From contig NZ_AMRJ01000002.1 of NCBI RefSeq assembly GCF_000300995.1, positions 124,001-188,000 on the forward strand: a stretch of 64,000 bases of DNA. The letters are read 5' to 3'. Under the pieces are notes generated by a model. It saw only the letters and a list, made by a program, of their open reading frames with translations. It searched no databases and was not told the origin of the DNA. Position 1 is the stretch's first letter. Each line of letters starts with the position of its first letter. The stretch comes from Alcanivorax hongdengensis A-11-3. GTDB lineage: Bacteria > Pseudomonadota > Gammaproteobacteria > Pseudomonadales > Alcanivoracaceae. Below are positions 52,333-60,097 of this stretch, one piece after another. Both the position numbers and the translations under genes were made by a program.

Positions 52333-52361
52333 TATAGCATGTTATCGATAATCATTATCAA
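52331..52361 (-). promoter_or_regulatory. iscR promoter with extended -10
   Basis: On the - strand TGCTATAAT gives an extended -10 (TATAAT at 52336-52331). TTGATA at 52361-52356 could be a -35 with a long 19-base spacer. The extended -10 may compensate for that. Confidence 0.55.
52341..52359. promoter_or_regulatory. Fur-box-like sequence in the iscR promoter
   Basis: GTTATCGATAATCATTATC matches the 19-base Fur consensus GATAATGATAATCATTATC at 16 positions, with the right 13 bases perfect. It spans the -35 to -10 spacer of iscR, so iron-Fur would repress iscR-iscS. Confidence 0.6.
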
Positions 52362-52482
52362 CTTCGGCATGCCACCACCCCGCCCTGCCAGCGGCGCCGG
52401 GCAAACTGCTCAAACATTGCCCAGCCATGGCCACCAGCGCTTGACACCCGCAGCCGCCTCGCGGAGAATTCGCGCCTCAAAT

Positions 52483-52559
52483 GGCAAGGTAGCTCAGCTG
52501 GTTAGAGCACAGCACTCATAATGCTGGGGTCGGCGGTTCAAGTCCGCCCCTTGCTACCA
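52483..52559 (+). tRNA. tRNA-Met (CAT anticodon), elongator type
   Basis: 77 bases with encoded CCA. The acceptor stem GGCAAGG pairs with CCTTGCT (a G-U at the end pair, as seen in pseudomonad tRNA-Met), the D arm is AGCTCAGCTGGTTAGAGC, the anticodon CAT is at 52517-52519 and the T arm is GGCGGTTCAAGTCCGCC. The G-U closing pair and general sequence fit elongator rather than initiator tRNA. An anticodon-modified isoleucine tRNA is possible but less likely. Confidence 0.95.
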
Positions 52560-52564
52560 ATACG

Positions 52565-52596
52565 AAAAGGCCTGACGGAAACGTCAGGCCTTTTTT
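52565..52596 (+). terminator. Intrinsic terminator after tRNA-Met
   Basis: GGCCTGACG-GAAA-CGTCAGGCC, a 9-bp stem with a GNRA-type loop, extended by A-T pairs and followed by six T residues, five bases after the tRNA. Confidence 0.92.
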
Positions 52597-52673
52597 GTTG
52601 CTCGCAGGAAGGGAAACGGCGACAACCTGCTGATTTGCCGATTGCCACTTTTCTGGAAGGCACTCTCTCCAGC

Positions 52674-52697
52674 CCCTCTCCCGCAAGCAGGAGAGGG
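52674..52697. repeat. Short GC-rich hairpin CCCTCTCC...GGAGAGGG
   Basis: An 8-bp perfect stem with loop CGCAAGCA in the gap between tRNA-Met and a small gene. Hairpins of this CCCTCTCCCGC type are common dispersed repeats in many bacteria. Nothing else is seen in 52597-52767. Confidence 0.5.
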
Positions 52698-52767
52698 AAA
52701 AGGGCCAAAGGGGCTTGATGAAGAGGATTACAGACGAGAAGGGGCTTTCAAAGACAGCCCCTCGCCA

Positions 52768-52986
52768 TCAGGGCCGAATCACAAAACAATAATCGTGGCT
52801 GAGCTGCATGCGCAGGCAATGTTGTTCGGGGCAACCCTCTTCCCAGCGAGTTTCACCCAGATCCAGATCAAAGAAGGCGGTGTTGCGGGCAATGCGCTTC
52901 AACCGCTCCACATCACTGGATTCGCTGATCAATACCGCATCATAGTCAAATTTGGCGTCACTGCTTTTTTCTTTAAATAATTTCAT
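52768..52986 (-). CDS. Small hypothetical protein
   Basis: 72 residues, mostly charged: MKLFKEKSSDAKFDYDAVLI, then SESSDVERLKRIARNTAFFDLDLG and a C-terminal stretch with two Cys (EEGCPEQHCLRMQL). It has no signal peptide or membrane segment. The ATG at 52986 has a perfect GGAGG four bases upstream, which strongly supports translation from there rather than from the longer frame to 53061. No family is recognised. It lies between tRNA-Met and the outer-membrane protein gene. Confidence 0.65.
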   Translation of the reverse strand: MKLFKEKSSDAKFDYDAVLISESSDVERLKRIARNTAFFDLDLGETRWEEGCPEQHCLRMQLSHDYCFVIRP

Positions 52987-53091
52987 AGTGCCTCCATGTG
53001 CCGCCTTGAAAACACCGGGTGTCTTCACCGGTGTGAAAACGGCTCTGTCCTGATACTGCATGGAGTCTGTTTTGTTGGAAAGCCCAGGTAT

Positions 53092-53613
53092 TCATTTAAA
53101 GGTGTACTGTAACCCCAGGGTATAGGTGTCCACCCGGTTGTCATCCAGCTCGTAACGGTTATAGCCCCCGCGGAACCGAAGCGCATCCAGCCCGTAGATA
53201 AACCCGGCTCCCCACAGCACATCCACGCCGTCATCGTTGCTGCCACCATCCACATCCGCCTGCCAGCGCGATGCCCCCAGGCGGGCGAACAGGTCGGTGC
53301 CGGTGGCCACATGCACGGTACCGATGGCGGCCATTTCAAGGGCGGTAATCGTCAGATCATGGTCGGCATAACGCCCCAGACTGCCATATCCCCCTTCCAG
53401 CCCCAGAGAGGCGCTTTCCGGGTAGGCGCGGAAGGCCATGCCGCCGAGGGCGGAAAAGGTGTAATCGGTGGAGTCAAAACCGGACGGGGCCGATCCCGCG
53501 TCCAGATCCGTCCAGCCACCCCGGAAGGTGCCGTAGACGGTGGATTCAGCCCAGCCTGGGCTGCTCAAGGACAAGGCGCCAAGCATCAGTGCGCCATACC
53601 AGCGTGTCTTCAT
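53092..53613 (-). CDS. Small outer-membrane beta-barrel protein
   Basis: 173 residues: a signal peptide (MKTRWYGALMLGALSLSSPGWA), then alternating hydrophobic strands with aromatic and glycine girdles (STVYGTFRGGWTDLDA, LGLEGGYGSLGRYAD, LRFRGGYNRYELDDN, TYTLGLQYTF). It is likely an eight-stranded OmpA-like or YfaZ-like barrel. The extra Lys after the terminal Phe is slightly atypical. The ligand or role is unknown. Confidence 0.72.
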   Translation of the reverse strand: MKTRWYGALMLGALSLSSPGWAESTVYGTFRGGWTDLDAGSAPSGFDSTDYTFSALGGMAFRAYPESASLGLEGGYGSLGRYADHDLTITALEMAAIGTVHVATGTDLFARLGASRWQADVDGGSNDDGVDVLWGAGFIYGLDALRFRGGYNRYELDDNRVDTYTLGLQYTFK

Positions 53614-53755
53614 TATCCGCTCCCTGCGTATTGTTTATTTCCTGAAGGGCAAACTCTAGCACAGGGTTTCCCCTGTGCCAGGCCACCGGGACAGGCGGAA
53701 ATTTCCGGCGCCCGACGGCATGCTTCTTCGCCATGAAACATTCACCTTGACCATG

Positions 53756-53777
53756 AAAAGAGGCGCCGCAGCGCCTC
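53756..53777 (-). terminator. Terminator after the tsdBA genes
   Basis: GAGGCGC-CGCA-GCGCCTC stem; on the - strand it is followed by four T residues. It lies 25 bases after the thiosulfate dehydrogenase stop. Confidence 0.6.
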
Positions 53778-53801
53778 ACGGGTATTCCCGGTGACAGCCC
53801 C

Positions 53802-54824
53802 TCAGGGCACGGTCGCGGAGGGCGGTGCCTGACTGCCCAGTACCTGGCCATCCACGCTTTGCCCATAGCGCGCATAGTCATGGTGATGGAATTGTTTGGC
53901 GGTGCCTTGCACCGAGCCGTCAAAGCGCGGGTCCTGCGGGCGCTCGTGGCTGTTGACGAAAAAGGCCACGTCCCAGGCCTGTTGCTCGGTGAGTGCCGGA
54001 TTCCCCAGTGGCATCGCTGCCTTGATAAAGCGAGCGGCGGTTTCCACCTTGTGCATGCCGGCGCCCCAATTGTAGGAGTGCTTGCCCCACAGGGGCGGAA
54101 AACCATAACCGCCATCGGCGGCCTGCTGCCCCTGGCCATCGGCACCATGGCAAAGCGCACAGTTGGCCTGAAAGACGGCCTGGCCCCGCTCGTAGGAGGG
54201 GGCCTGCTGGGGCTTGCCGATGTCGGGGAAGCCCTTGCTGGGCAGGCTCTCGCCGACAGTGGTGCCTTTGGCCAGCCAGAAGGAATACGCCTCAAGGGCC
54301 TGCAGGATATCGCTGCCGCGCGGCGGCGCCTTGCCGTTCATGCTATAGGTGAAGCAGCCCTGCAGACGTTCGGCAAAATCATTAACGTGCTGGTTCTTGC
54401 TGCGATACGCCGGGTACATGGGCCAGGCGGCCCGCATGGGGGCGGTCTTGTCATAGCGACCGGCGTCAAAGTGGCAGCTCTGACAACGCAGATCATTACC
54501 CACGTACTGGCCGGCATACTGCCCGGGATCGGCAAAAATCTGCTCGCCCTTGCGCACCAGCGCGCCGAACTCGTTATCCGGTATGGCACTGCGCGGGGGC
54601 GGCCCGGCATCCGGGCCTGCGCCGGTATTATCCGTGGCAGAAGCCGACTCGGGCGATGACGCTTGGGGCGGGCTATCCGGCGAGCCATCGCTGTTGTGTA
54701 CCACGATGTCACTGCGGAAACTCTGCGGGCCGCCACCGGTGAGCCAATAGCCGAGTCCGGTGGCAACGCTGCCCAGCAATACACAACCGCCAATCACGAT
54801 CAGCAAGGGATGCGACTTGTTCAT
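53802..54824 (-). CDS. tsdA: Diheme thiosulfate dehydrogenase TsdA
   Basis: 340 residues: an N-terminal anchor or signal (VIGGCVLLGSVATGLGYWL), a low-complexity linker, then two cytochrome c domains. Heme sites are CQSCH (114-118) and CALCH (222-226). The stretches YPAYRSKNQHVNDFAERLQG and GMHKVETAARFIKAAMPLG, and the block NSHERPQDPR, match TsdA. Cys157 (QGCF) could be the unusual axial heme ligand known in TsdA. The enzyme joins two thiosulfates to tetrathionate in the periplasm. It overlaps the upstream cytochrome gene by four bases. Confidence 0.87.
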   Translation of the reverse strand: MNKSHPLLIVIGGCVLLGSVATGLGYWLTGGGPQSFRSDIVVHNSDGSPDSPPQASSPESASATDNTGAGPDAGPPPRSAIPDNEFGALVRKGEQIFADPGQYAGQYVGNDLRCQSCHFDAGRYDKTAPMRAAWPMYPAYRSKNQHVNDFAERLQGCFTYSMNGKAPPRGSDILQALEAYSFWLAKGTTVGESLPSKGFPDIGKPQQAPSYERGQAVFQANCALCHGADGQGQQAADGGYGFPPLWGKHSYNWGAGMHKVETAARFIKAAMPLGNPALTEQQAWDVAFFVNSHERPQDPRFDGSVQGTAKQFHHHDYARYGQSVDGQVLGSQAPPSATVP

Positions 54825-55444
54825 GGTTGCCCCTCCTGGCCAGGAGCCGCTGACAACGACGCCAGATAATCCGCTACCGCGGCCAGATCCGCATCATCCA
54901 GCCGCTTGGCCACGGCGCTCATGAGCCCCTGGGGGTCCCCCTGGCGTTTGCCATTGCGCCAGGCTTTCAGTTGGTCCTGGAGGTATCCGGCGGGCTGGCC
55001 GGCCAGGCCCGGGAAATCCTTGCCAATCCCTCGGGCATCCGGGCCGTGGCACTGCACGCAGGCGGGGATGTCATCCTGCCAGCGACCGTGGCGCACCAGC
55101 TCGGCACCGGCGCCATTGTCAGCCGGGGGATTGCTGCCGGGTGCAGCCGGGGATTGTTTGCTGAAATAGCGGGCCAGCGTGGCACGCTGGGCGTCACTAA
55201 GACCGGAGGCCATGGGTTTCATGATGGGGTTGTCGCGCTGGCCGCTGGCGAAGGCATCCAGCTGGCGTTTGAGGTAGGTTTCCCCCAGCCCGGCCAGATG
55301 TGGGTAGGCGCCCATGCCGCCCTGGCCCTTCTGACCGTGGCAGGCGGCACAGGGTTGTGCCAGCGATTGCGCCGTATCGGCGGTTTCAGCCAGCGCCGCC
55401 GATGACAGTATCAGCAGGCCGGCCAGTAGCGGGATTCTTGTCAT
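54821..55444 (-). CDS. tsdB: Diheme cytochrome c, TsdB-like electron acceptor
   Basis: 207 residues with a signal peptide (MTRIPLLAGLLILSSAALA) and two c-type heme sites, CAACH (about 32-36) and CVQCH (about 129-133), each in a c4-like domain (LAGLGETYLKRQLDAFASGQ, LAGQPAGYLQDQLKAWRNGK). TsdB accepts electrons from TsdA. The ATG at 55444 is preferred because GGAGAGG lies nine bases upstream; an ATG three codons earlier is possible. Translational overlap with tsdA supports the pairing. Confidence 0.82.
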   Translation of the reverse strand: MTRIPLLAGLLILSSAALAETADTAQSLAQPCAACHGQKGQGGMGAYPHLAGLGETYLKRQLDAFASGQRDNPIMKPMASGLSDAQRATLARYFSKQSPAAPGSNPPADNGAGAELVRHGRWQDDIPACVQCHGPDARGIGKDFPGLAGQPAGYLQDQLKAWRNGKRQGDPQGLMSAVAKRLDDADLAAVADYLASLSAAPGQEGQP

Positions 55445-55530
55445 GATTGGCATCCTCTCCCTGAATGCGGGGGCGACCCCTGATCATGACAGTAGCACCA
55501 ACCAAACCCCTGCGACCAGCAAGGGTATGA

Positions 55531-56142
55531 CTACAGAATCACCAGATGATTGGGCAGTTCGTTTTTCTGTTCCGTGGCCGGCACATGTTCGGCCAGCTTG
55601 TCGCCGCAGGCCTGGATGCAGGCCACAAACCCTTCGGCCACCTGGCCGGCTTTTACGCGGGCGATAAAGGCATCGACGATGCGCTGCCACTCGCTGTCAT
55701 CCACATGGCGGGCAATGCCGGCGTCGGCGAGGATTTCCACATAATGCTCGGCCTCACTGACAAAAATCAGCACGCCGGTGGCTCCCCGGGTGTGGTGCAG
55801 GCCCTGTTCGATAAAGGCACGCCGGGCCAGCCCGGTGGCACGCCAGTGCTGCAGACGCCGGGGTACCAGCCGGCGCTGCAACGGCGCCAGCCGGAACAAT
55901 ACCGCCAGCACGATCAGCGTGGCCCACTGGGCCAGCAACACCTCTACCGGAGACAACCACACCGGGGTAAACGCCAGCACCAGCGGGACCAGTAGTGATA
56001 ACAGCGCCGCCCACAACAGGGTCACGTAGCGATAATCGTCCGCCTGCCGGGCCAGTACCGTGACCAGCTCGGCATCGGTGCGCTTTTCCTGCTCAGCAAT
56101 GGCTTGCGCCACCTGCTTGCAGGCCTGTTCACTCAACAGCAT
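55531..56142 (-). CDS. TPM-domain membrane protein
   Basis: 203 residues. Two hydrophobic segments near residues 40-85 separate a short N-terminal helix (LSEQACKQVAQAIAEQEKRTDAELVTVL) from a C-terminal TPM-like domain (GVLIFVSEAEHYVEILADAG). It is related to the neighbouring TPM protein but lacks its signal peptide and Gly-rich tail. It probably acts with the LemA and TPM proteins encoded upstream; the function of this set is unknown. Confidence 0.8.
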   Translation of the reverse strand: MLLSEQACKQVAQAIAEQEKRTDAELVTVLARQADDYRYVTLLWAALLSLLVPLVLAFTPVWLSPVEVLLAQWATLIVLAVLFRLAPLQRRLVPRRLQHWRATGLARRAFIEQGLHHTRGATGVLIFVSEAEHYVEILADAGIARHVDDSEWQRIVDAFIARVKAGQVAEGFVACIQACGDKLAEHVPATEQKNELPNHLVIL

Positions 56143-56855
56143 TACCAGCCTCCCGAGGCGCCACCGCCCCCAAAACCACCACCGCCGCCGCCGAAGCCGC
56201 CGCCTCCAAAACCACCGCCGCCAAAGCCGCCACCGCCGATGGGCATGAACATGCCGCCACGACCCCCACGGCCGCCGCCCATGCCACCAAACGTCAGCAG
56301 CACAGTCACCACGATCAGCACGGCAAAGATGATCAGTGAGGTCAGGGGGGATGCCTTGTGATGGCTGGGCTGGCGCCCTTTGTATTCACCCTTGATGGCC
56401 TGCAGGATCGCCGTGGTACCGGCATCGATGCCGTTGTAGAACTGGCCCTGCTTGAAGGCCGGCAGGATTTCCCGCTGGATAATGACGCTGGACAGGGCAT
56501 CGGTGAGCGTGCCTTCCAGACCATAGCCCACCTCGATGCGCACCTTGCGTTCGCTGGGCGCGACAATCAGCAGCACGCCGTTATCGTGTTCCTTGCTGCC
56601 GATCCCCCAGTGGCGGCCCAGCTGGTAGCCGTAATCAGCAATGTCGTAACCTTGCAGATCCGCCAGCGTCACCACCACCAGCTGATTGGAGGTGCCCTTC
56701 TCGGCCCGGGCCAGTTTGGCAGACAGGGCCTGCTGCTGGCTGGCATTCATCAGCTTGGCCTGGTCCACCACCCGGCCACTGAGCTCGGGGAAGGTGGGGG
56801 CGGCCCAGGCCTGGGCCGCCGCGACCAGCAATAGTAACAGACTGAAAAAGCGCAT
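56142..56855 (-). CDS. TPM-domain protein with Gly-rich tail (YgcG-like)
   Basis: 237 residues: a signal peptide, a TPM domain (FPELSGRVVDQAKLMNASQQ, then QLVVVTLADLQGYDIADYGYQLGRHWGIG and VLLIVAPSERKVRIEVGYGLEG), one transmembrane helix at about 170-190 and a terminal tail almost wholly of glycine with phenylalanine (GGGGFGGGG repeats). The layout matches YgcG-type proteins usually encoded next to lemA. It touches both neighbours by single-base overlaps. Confidence 0.87.
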   Translation of the reverse strand: MRFFSLLLLLVAAAQAWAAPTFPELSGRVVDQAKLMNASQQQALSAKLARAEKGTSNQLVVVTLADLQGYDIADYGYQLGRHWGIGSKEHDNGVLLIVAPSERKVRIEVGYGLEGTLTDALSSVIIQREILPAFKQGQFYNGIDAGTTAILQAIKGEYKGRQPSHHKASPLTSLIIFAVLIVVTVLLTFGGMGGGRGGRGGMFMPIGGGGFGGGGFGGGGFGGGGGGFGGGGASGGW

Positions 56856-57460
56856 CAGTTGAAGTTCACGGCCGGCGCCTGGTCGGCGTCTTCGCTGGTG
56901 GCTTCGTAGGTATCGCGGATCGGCATGTCACTGTAGAGCAGGCTGTGCCAGATTCGCCCGGGGAAAGTACGAATCTCGGTGTTGTACTTCTGCACCGCGG
57001 CAATGTAGTCACGGCGAGCGACACTGATACGGTTCTCGGTGCCTTCCAGCTGGGACTGCAGAGCCAGGAAATTCTGGTTGGCCTTCAGGTCCGGGTAGCG
57101 CTCGGCCACTACCATCAGACGCTGCAGGGCAGAGCCCAGCTGACGCTGGGCCTGCTCGAACTGCTTGAGCTTTTCCGGGTTGTTGAGCAGGTTGCCGTCC
57201 ACCTGGATGGAGCCCACCTTGGCGCGGGCCTGGGTCACATCCACCAGCACCTCTTTCTCGTGGCTGGCATAGCCCTTGACGGTATTGACCAGGTTGGGAA
57301 TCAGGTCCGCCCGGCGCTGGTACTGGTTTTCCACCTGGGACCAGGCCGCCTTGACCTGCTCGTCATAGGAGGGAATGTTGTTGACGCCACAACCGGCCAG
57401 CCAGCCGGCCAGGGTGATCAGAATCAGGCTACGCCACAGTGTCATTACCTTGTTCTCCAT
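56855..57460 (-). CDS. LemA family lipoprotein
   Basis: 201 residues (or 196 from ATG at 57445). The N-terminus is a lipoprotein-like signal ending LAGC, followed by the LemA pattern NNIPSYDEQVKAAWSQVENQ and YQRRADLIPNLVNTVKGYAS, then a helical body. The family is a periplasmic or extracytoplasmic four-helix protein of unknown role. It overlaps the GIY-YIG gene by about 30 bases and leads into the two TPM genes. Confidence 0.88.
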   Translation of the reverse strand: MENKVMTLWRSLILITLAGWLAGCGVNNIPSYDEQVKAAWSQVENQYQRRADLIPNLVNTVKGYASHEKEVLVDVTQARAKVGSIQVDGNLLNNPEKLKQFEQAQRQLGSALQRLMVVAERYPDLKANQNFLALQSQLEGTENRISVARRDYIAAVQKYNTEIRTFPGRIWHSLLYSDMPIRDTYEATSEDADQAPAVNFN

Positions 57461-57758
57461 CAGTGTCTTCTATCCAGATCGATAGCGGCGAACGACGTTT
57501 TTCCTCGCGCAGCGCCATCAGCAATTTGTCCTTGTTGGCCCGGCTTAGCTGTTTGAGCCGAGCCTCCAGCTGGCTGGCGGTGGAACGGTCGCCCCCCGGC
57601 AACAGCAGAATCGGCACCACCGGGCGACGCACGCGGGTATAGCGCGCCCCTTTCGGGCCGTGATTGTGTTCATGAAAGCGGCGTGCCGGCTCGGTGCAGA
57701 TACCCGTATAGAGGGATCGGTCCGCACAACGCACCATATAGACCCACCACTGTTGCAT
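57429..57758 (-). CDS. GIY-YIG nuclease-domain protein (YhbQ/UPF0213)
   Basis: 109 residues. The GIY-YIG core appears as WWVYMVRCADRSLYTGICTE, followed by RRFHEHNHGPKGARYTR with the conserved Arg and Asn region. Small stand-alone proteins of this group are widespread; DNA nuclease activity has been reported for some. The role is not settled. Its 3' end overlaps the lemA start. Confidence 0.85.
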   Translation of the reverse strand: MQQWWVYMVRCADRSLYTGICTEPARRFHEHNHGPKGARYTRVRRPVVPILLLPGGDRSTASQLEARLKQLSRANKDKLLMALREEKRRSPLSIWIEDTDGEQGNDTVA

Positions 57759-57835
57759 GCTTTTACATCTGTCCGCGAAATCATTGCTATGATGCCAGAG
57801 ACGATTCTGACAACAAGCTCAACAAGGATGAAAAT

Positions 57836-58231
57836 ATGGTTACCTACCTTTACTGGTTCCTGGTCGCCGTACTGGTGATCGCCACCCTGGTCGGTATTGG
57901 CGCCCGTGCCGGCAAATGGAAACCCGCGGTGATCATCGCGGTGATCATCTGGCTGGCGGCCACCCTCGCCTATTACTTCTGGCTGCAGCAGGTCTTCGTG
58001 AAACGCTTTGGTGGCACCATGAGCATCGCTATCGAGGAAGGTCACTACCATCTCAATGCCACCTGGAAAGACGACAATCTGTGGATCGAGGACTACGACC
58101 CGGAAACCAACGAATGCATTTTCCGCGAGTATTCCCGCGGCAACATGCTGCAGGGCAAGGTGGTCTTGAAAGACTGTAATCCCCTGGGGGCCCGCCGCAT
58201 GGCGCCCGCGCTACCGGCGGCTGGCGAGTAA
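57836..58231 (+). CDS. Small membrane protein of unknown function
   Basis: 131 residues: two transmembrane helices at about 4-22 and 30-50 (YLYWFLVAVLVIATLVGIGA, AVIIAVIIWLAATLAYYFWL) and a soluble C-terminal part with charged and aromatic residues (GHYHLNATWKDDNLWIEDYD). The ATG at 57836 follows AAGGATG; longer frames to 57683 would translate divergent promoter space. I recognise no family. Confidence 0.7.
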   Translation: MVTYLYWFLVAVLVIATLVGIGARAGKWKPAVIIAVIIWLAATLAYYFWLQQVFVKRFGGTMSIAIEEGHYHLNATWKDDNLWIEDYDPETNECIFREYSRGNMLQGKVVLKDCNPLGARRMAPALPAAGE

Positions 58232-58317
58232 CACGGCGGCCTTCCCCTGTTCCGGTGATGACGCTACCCTTTGCGCCTCTTGCAGGCTGCTTTCCCCATC
58301 ACCGGAACAGGATTCCC

Positions 58318-58683
58318 ATGAGCAACTCCGTTGAAACCCTTCTGTTTGCCCTCAAACTGATGCCCGAAGCCGTGGCTTTCGAGCAGGTTCAGGCCGCCAT
58401 CGACGAAAACTACCACTACACCCCGACCCGCTTCACCAACGGCAGCGGTGAAGACATGGTGGTGAACGAGGCTGGCACCAATGAGGGCTCGTGCAAGATT
58501 TTCGCCTTCGCCAAATTGCACAGGCTCAATGACGCGCAAACCCTGGCCTGCTTTGGCCATTTCTTCCGCGAGCACGTGCTGGGCAATCCGGGCGGCGACG
58601 ACCATGCCAACATTCGCACCTTCATGCGCCATGGCCACGCTGGCATCCACTTCGACGGCGATGCCCTGAGCCCGAAAAACTGA
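58318..58683 (+). CDS. HopJ-family protein
   Basis: 121 residues matching the HopJ family: FQQ-like start VETLLFALKLMPEAVAFEQV, then YHYTPTRFTNGS, NEAGTNEGSCKIFAFAKLH and FREHVLGNPGGDDHANIRTF. The family was named from a Pseudomonas syringae type III effector candidate but is widespread in free-living bacteria; no type III secretion genes are seen here. The function is unknown. The ATG at 58318 begins the conserved region. Confidence 0.82.
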   Translation: MSNSVETLLFALKLMPEAVAFEQVQAAIDENYHYTPTRFTNGSGEDMVVNEAGTNEGSCKIFAFAKLHRLNDAQTLACFGHFFREHVLGNPGGDDHANIRTFMRHGHAGIHFDGDALSPKN

Positions 58684-58756
58684 CCGCCGGCGGGCTGGCG
58701 AGGCCACGCCAGCCCTGTTATGGTCAGTAGTTCACTCGCAACCCCAGACCGGTCCC

Positions 58757-59077
58757 GTGAAAGTTCTCAGCAGCAAGGAACAGCAGCGCCAGCAACTGGA
58801 GCGCGACATGGAACGCTTCCTGTCCCGCGGTGGCGAGATCCAGCAGGTCCCCAGTGGCGCCAGTGGCACCAACCCGGTCAACGGGAAAGGCCATCAAACC
58901 GTCCTTTTCAATGGCCCGCGGCGGCTCGCGCGCACCGACCTCTCCGAGGTGGCGGCCACCATTGACGCCCGCAAGCACAAACCACGCAGAACGCGACTGA
59001 CGCACTCACGCCCGCGCCGCCGTTTGATCTATGATGACTTTGGTGAACCCCTGCGCTGGGTCTGGCAGGACAAGTAA
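58757..59077 (+). CDS. Small basic protein of unknown function
   Basis: 106 residues from a GTG start. The N-terminus is a charged helix (SSKEQQRQQLERDMERFLSR), the middle a Gly/Ser/Asn linker, and the C-terminus strongly basic (RKHKPRRTRLTHSRPRRRLI). This suggests nucleic acid or RNA polymerase contact, but no domain is recognised. It stands alone between the hopJ-like gene and the dienelactone hydrolase gene. Confidence 0.6.
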   Translation: MKVLSSKEQQRQQLERDMERFLSRGGEIQQVPSGASGTNPVNGKGHQTVLFNGPRRLARTDLSEVAATIDARKHKPRRTRLTHSRPRRRLIYDDFGEPLRWVWQDK

Positions 59078-59116
59078 CACCGCAAGCAATATTCACAATC
59101 AAGGGAACTGCACGTG

Positions 59117-59896
59117 ATGAAACAGCTGCTGATGTGGCTGGTGGCGGGGCTGCTGTGCGCCTCGGCCCGGGCCGAAGTGATTGAAACCCCGGTCAAACTG
59201 CCCGATAATCTGGGCAGTGGCTATCTCTATGTGAACGACGATTATGACACCCCCGGCCAGGCGGTGATTGTGGTGCACGAGTGGTGGGGCCTGAATGACT
59301 ATGCCCGCAGCCGGGCTCGCATGCTGGCGGAAAAAGGCTATGTCAGCCTGGCCGTGGACATGTACGGCAACGGCAAGGTCGCCACGCACCCCAAGGACGC
59401 CAAGGCCTTCATGGACGCGGCCATGGCCGAACCGGACCTGATGAATGCCCGCTTCGATGCGGCCCGTAAACTGTTGCTCAAGCAGCAGCAGGTCAATCCC
59501 AAACAGATTTACGCCATCGGCTACTGCTTCGGCGGCGGCATTGTGCTGCAACAGGCGCGACGCGGCCTGGACCTGGCCGGTGTCGCCAGCTTCCATGGCA
59601 GCCTGGGAACCGATCACCCGGCGGGCCCCGGTGATATCAAGGCCCGCATTCTGGCCGCCGTGGGTCAGGATGACCCGACCATCCCGGCTGATCAGGTACG
59701 CGGCTTTGTGGCGGAAATGCTCAACGCCGGCGTGGACGTTCAATTGCTGAGCTTCCCGGGGGTCAAGCACGCCTTCACCAACCCCAAGGCGGACGAACTG
59801 GGCAAGCGCTTTTCCCTGCCGCTGGCCTACGATGCCCATGCGGATCAGGCCAGCTGGGCGGCCCTGCTTGCCTTTATCGGCCCGAGAAAGCGCTAA
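59117..59896 (+). CDS. Secreted dienelactone hydrolase family protein
   Basis: 259 residues with a signal peptide (MKQLLMWLVAGLLCASARA) and alpha/beta hydrolase fold. The nucleophile is Cys137 in AIGYCFGG, with Asp185/186 (VGQDDPTIP) and His218 (GVKHAF), the Cys-Asp-His triad of dienelactone hydrolases. The HEWWGLND stretch near the N-terminus is typical. The substrate in the periplasm is unknown. The ATG at 59117 is preceded by a GTG, an alternative start. Confidence 0.87.
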   Translation: MKQLLMWLVAGLLCASARAEVIETPVKLPDNLGSGYLYVNDDYDTPGQAVIVVHEWWGLNDYARSRARMLAEKGYVSLAVDMYGNGKVATHPKDAKAFMDAAMAEPDLMNARFDAARKLLLKQQQVNPKQIYAIGYCFGGGIVLQQARRGLDLAGVASFHGSLGTDHPAGPGDIKARILAAVGQDDPTIPADQVRGFVAEMLNAGVDVQLLSFPGVKHAFTNPKADELGKRFSLPLAYDAHADQASWAALLAFIGPRKR

Positions 59897-59909
59897 CCTT
59901 CTCCGGCAG

Positions 59910-59924
59910 GCACCGTTTTGGTGC
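59910..59924. promoter_or_regulatory. NtrC-type enhancer site GCACC-N5-GGTGC
   Basis: A perfect five-base inverted repeat with the NtrC core pattern (consensus TGCACC-N5-GGTGCA; the two outer bases differ). It lies about 110 bases upstream of a sigma-54-type promoter, the normal enhancer distance. It also lies just 14 bases after the hydrolase stop, so a hairpin role is possible, but no T-run follows. Confidence 0.6.
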
Positions 59925-60020
59925 GCCCGCCCCGCTCTTGCGCACGCTACTGCCCACAGCAGCGCGCGCAAGACGCCTTGCTCCCTTGCCAGCCCGTGTA
60001 TTCCGGCCTTCCAGCGGAGT

Positions 60021-60036
60021 TGGCATCGCTCTTGCT
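60021..60036 (+). promoter_or_regulatory. Sigma-54-type promoter ahead of the guanidine operon
   Basis: TGGCAT-N5-TTGCT fits the -24/-12 consensus TGGCAC-N5-TTGCW with one change, and the GG to GC spacing is exact. Transcription would begin near 60047, about 50 bases before the riboswitch aptamer. Confidence 0.6.
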
Positions 60037-60097
60037 CTGATTTCCTTCGAGGAATCGAATGGCCTCGCTGCCATCACGCACTCACGACAATCTGACG

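Noticed and set aside
58318..58683. Type III effector as evidence of pathogenicity
   Set aside because: HopJ-like proteins are common in free-living bacteria, and no secretion genes are present.
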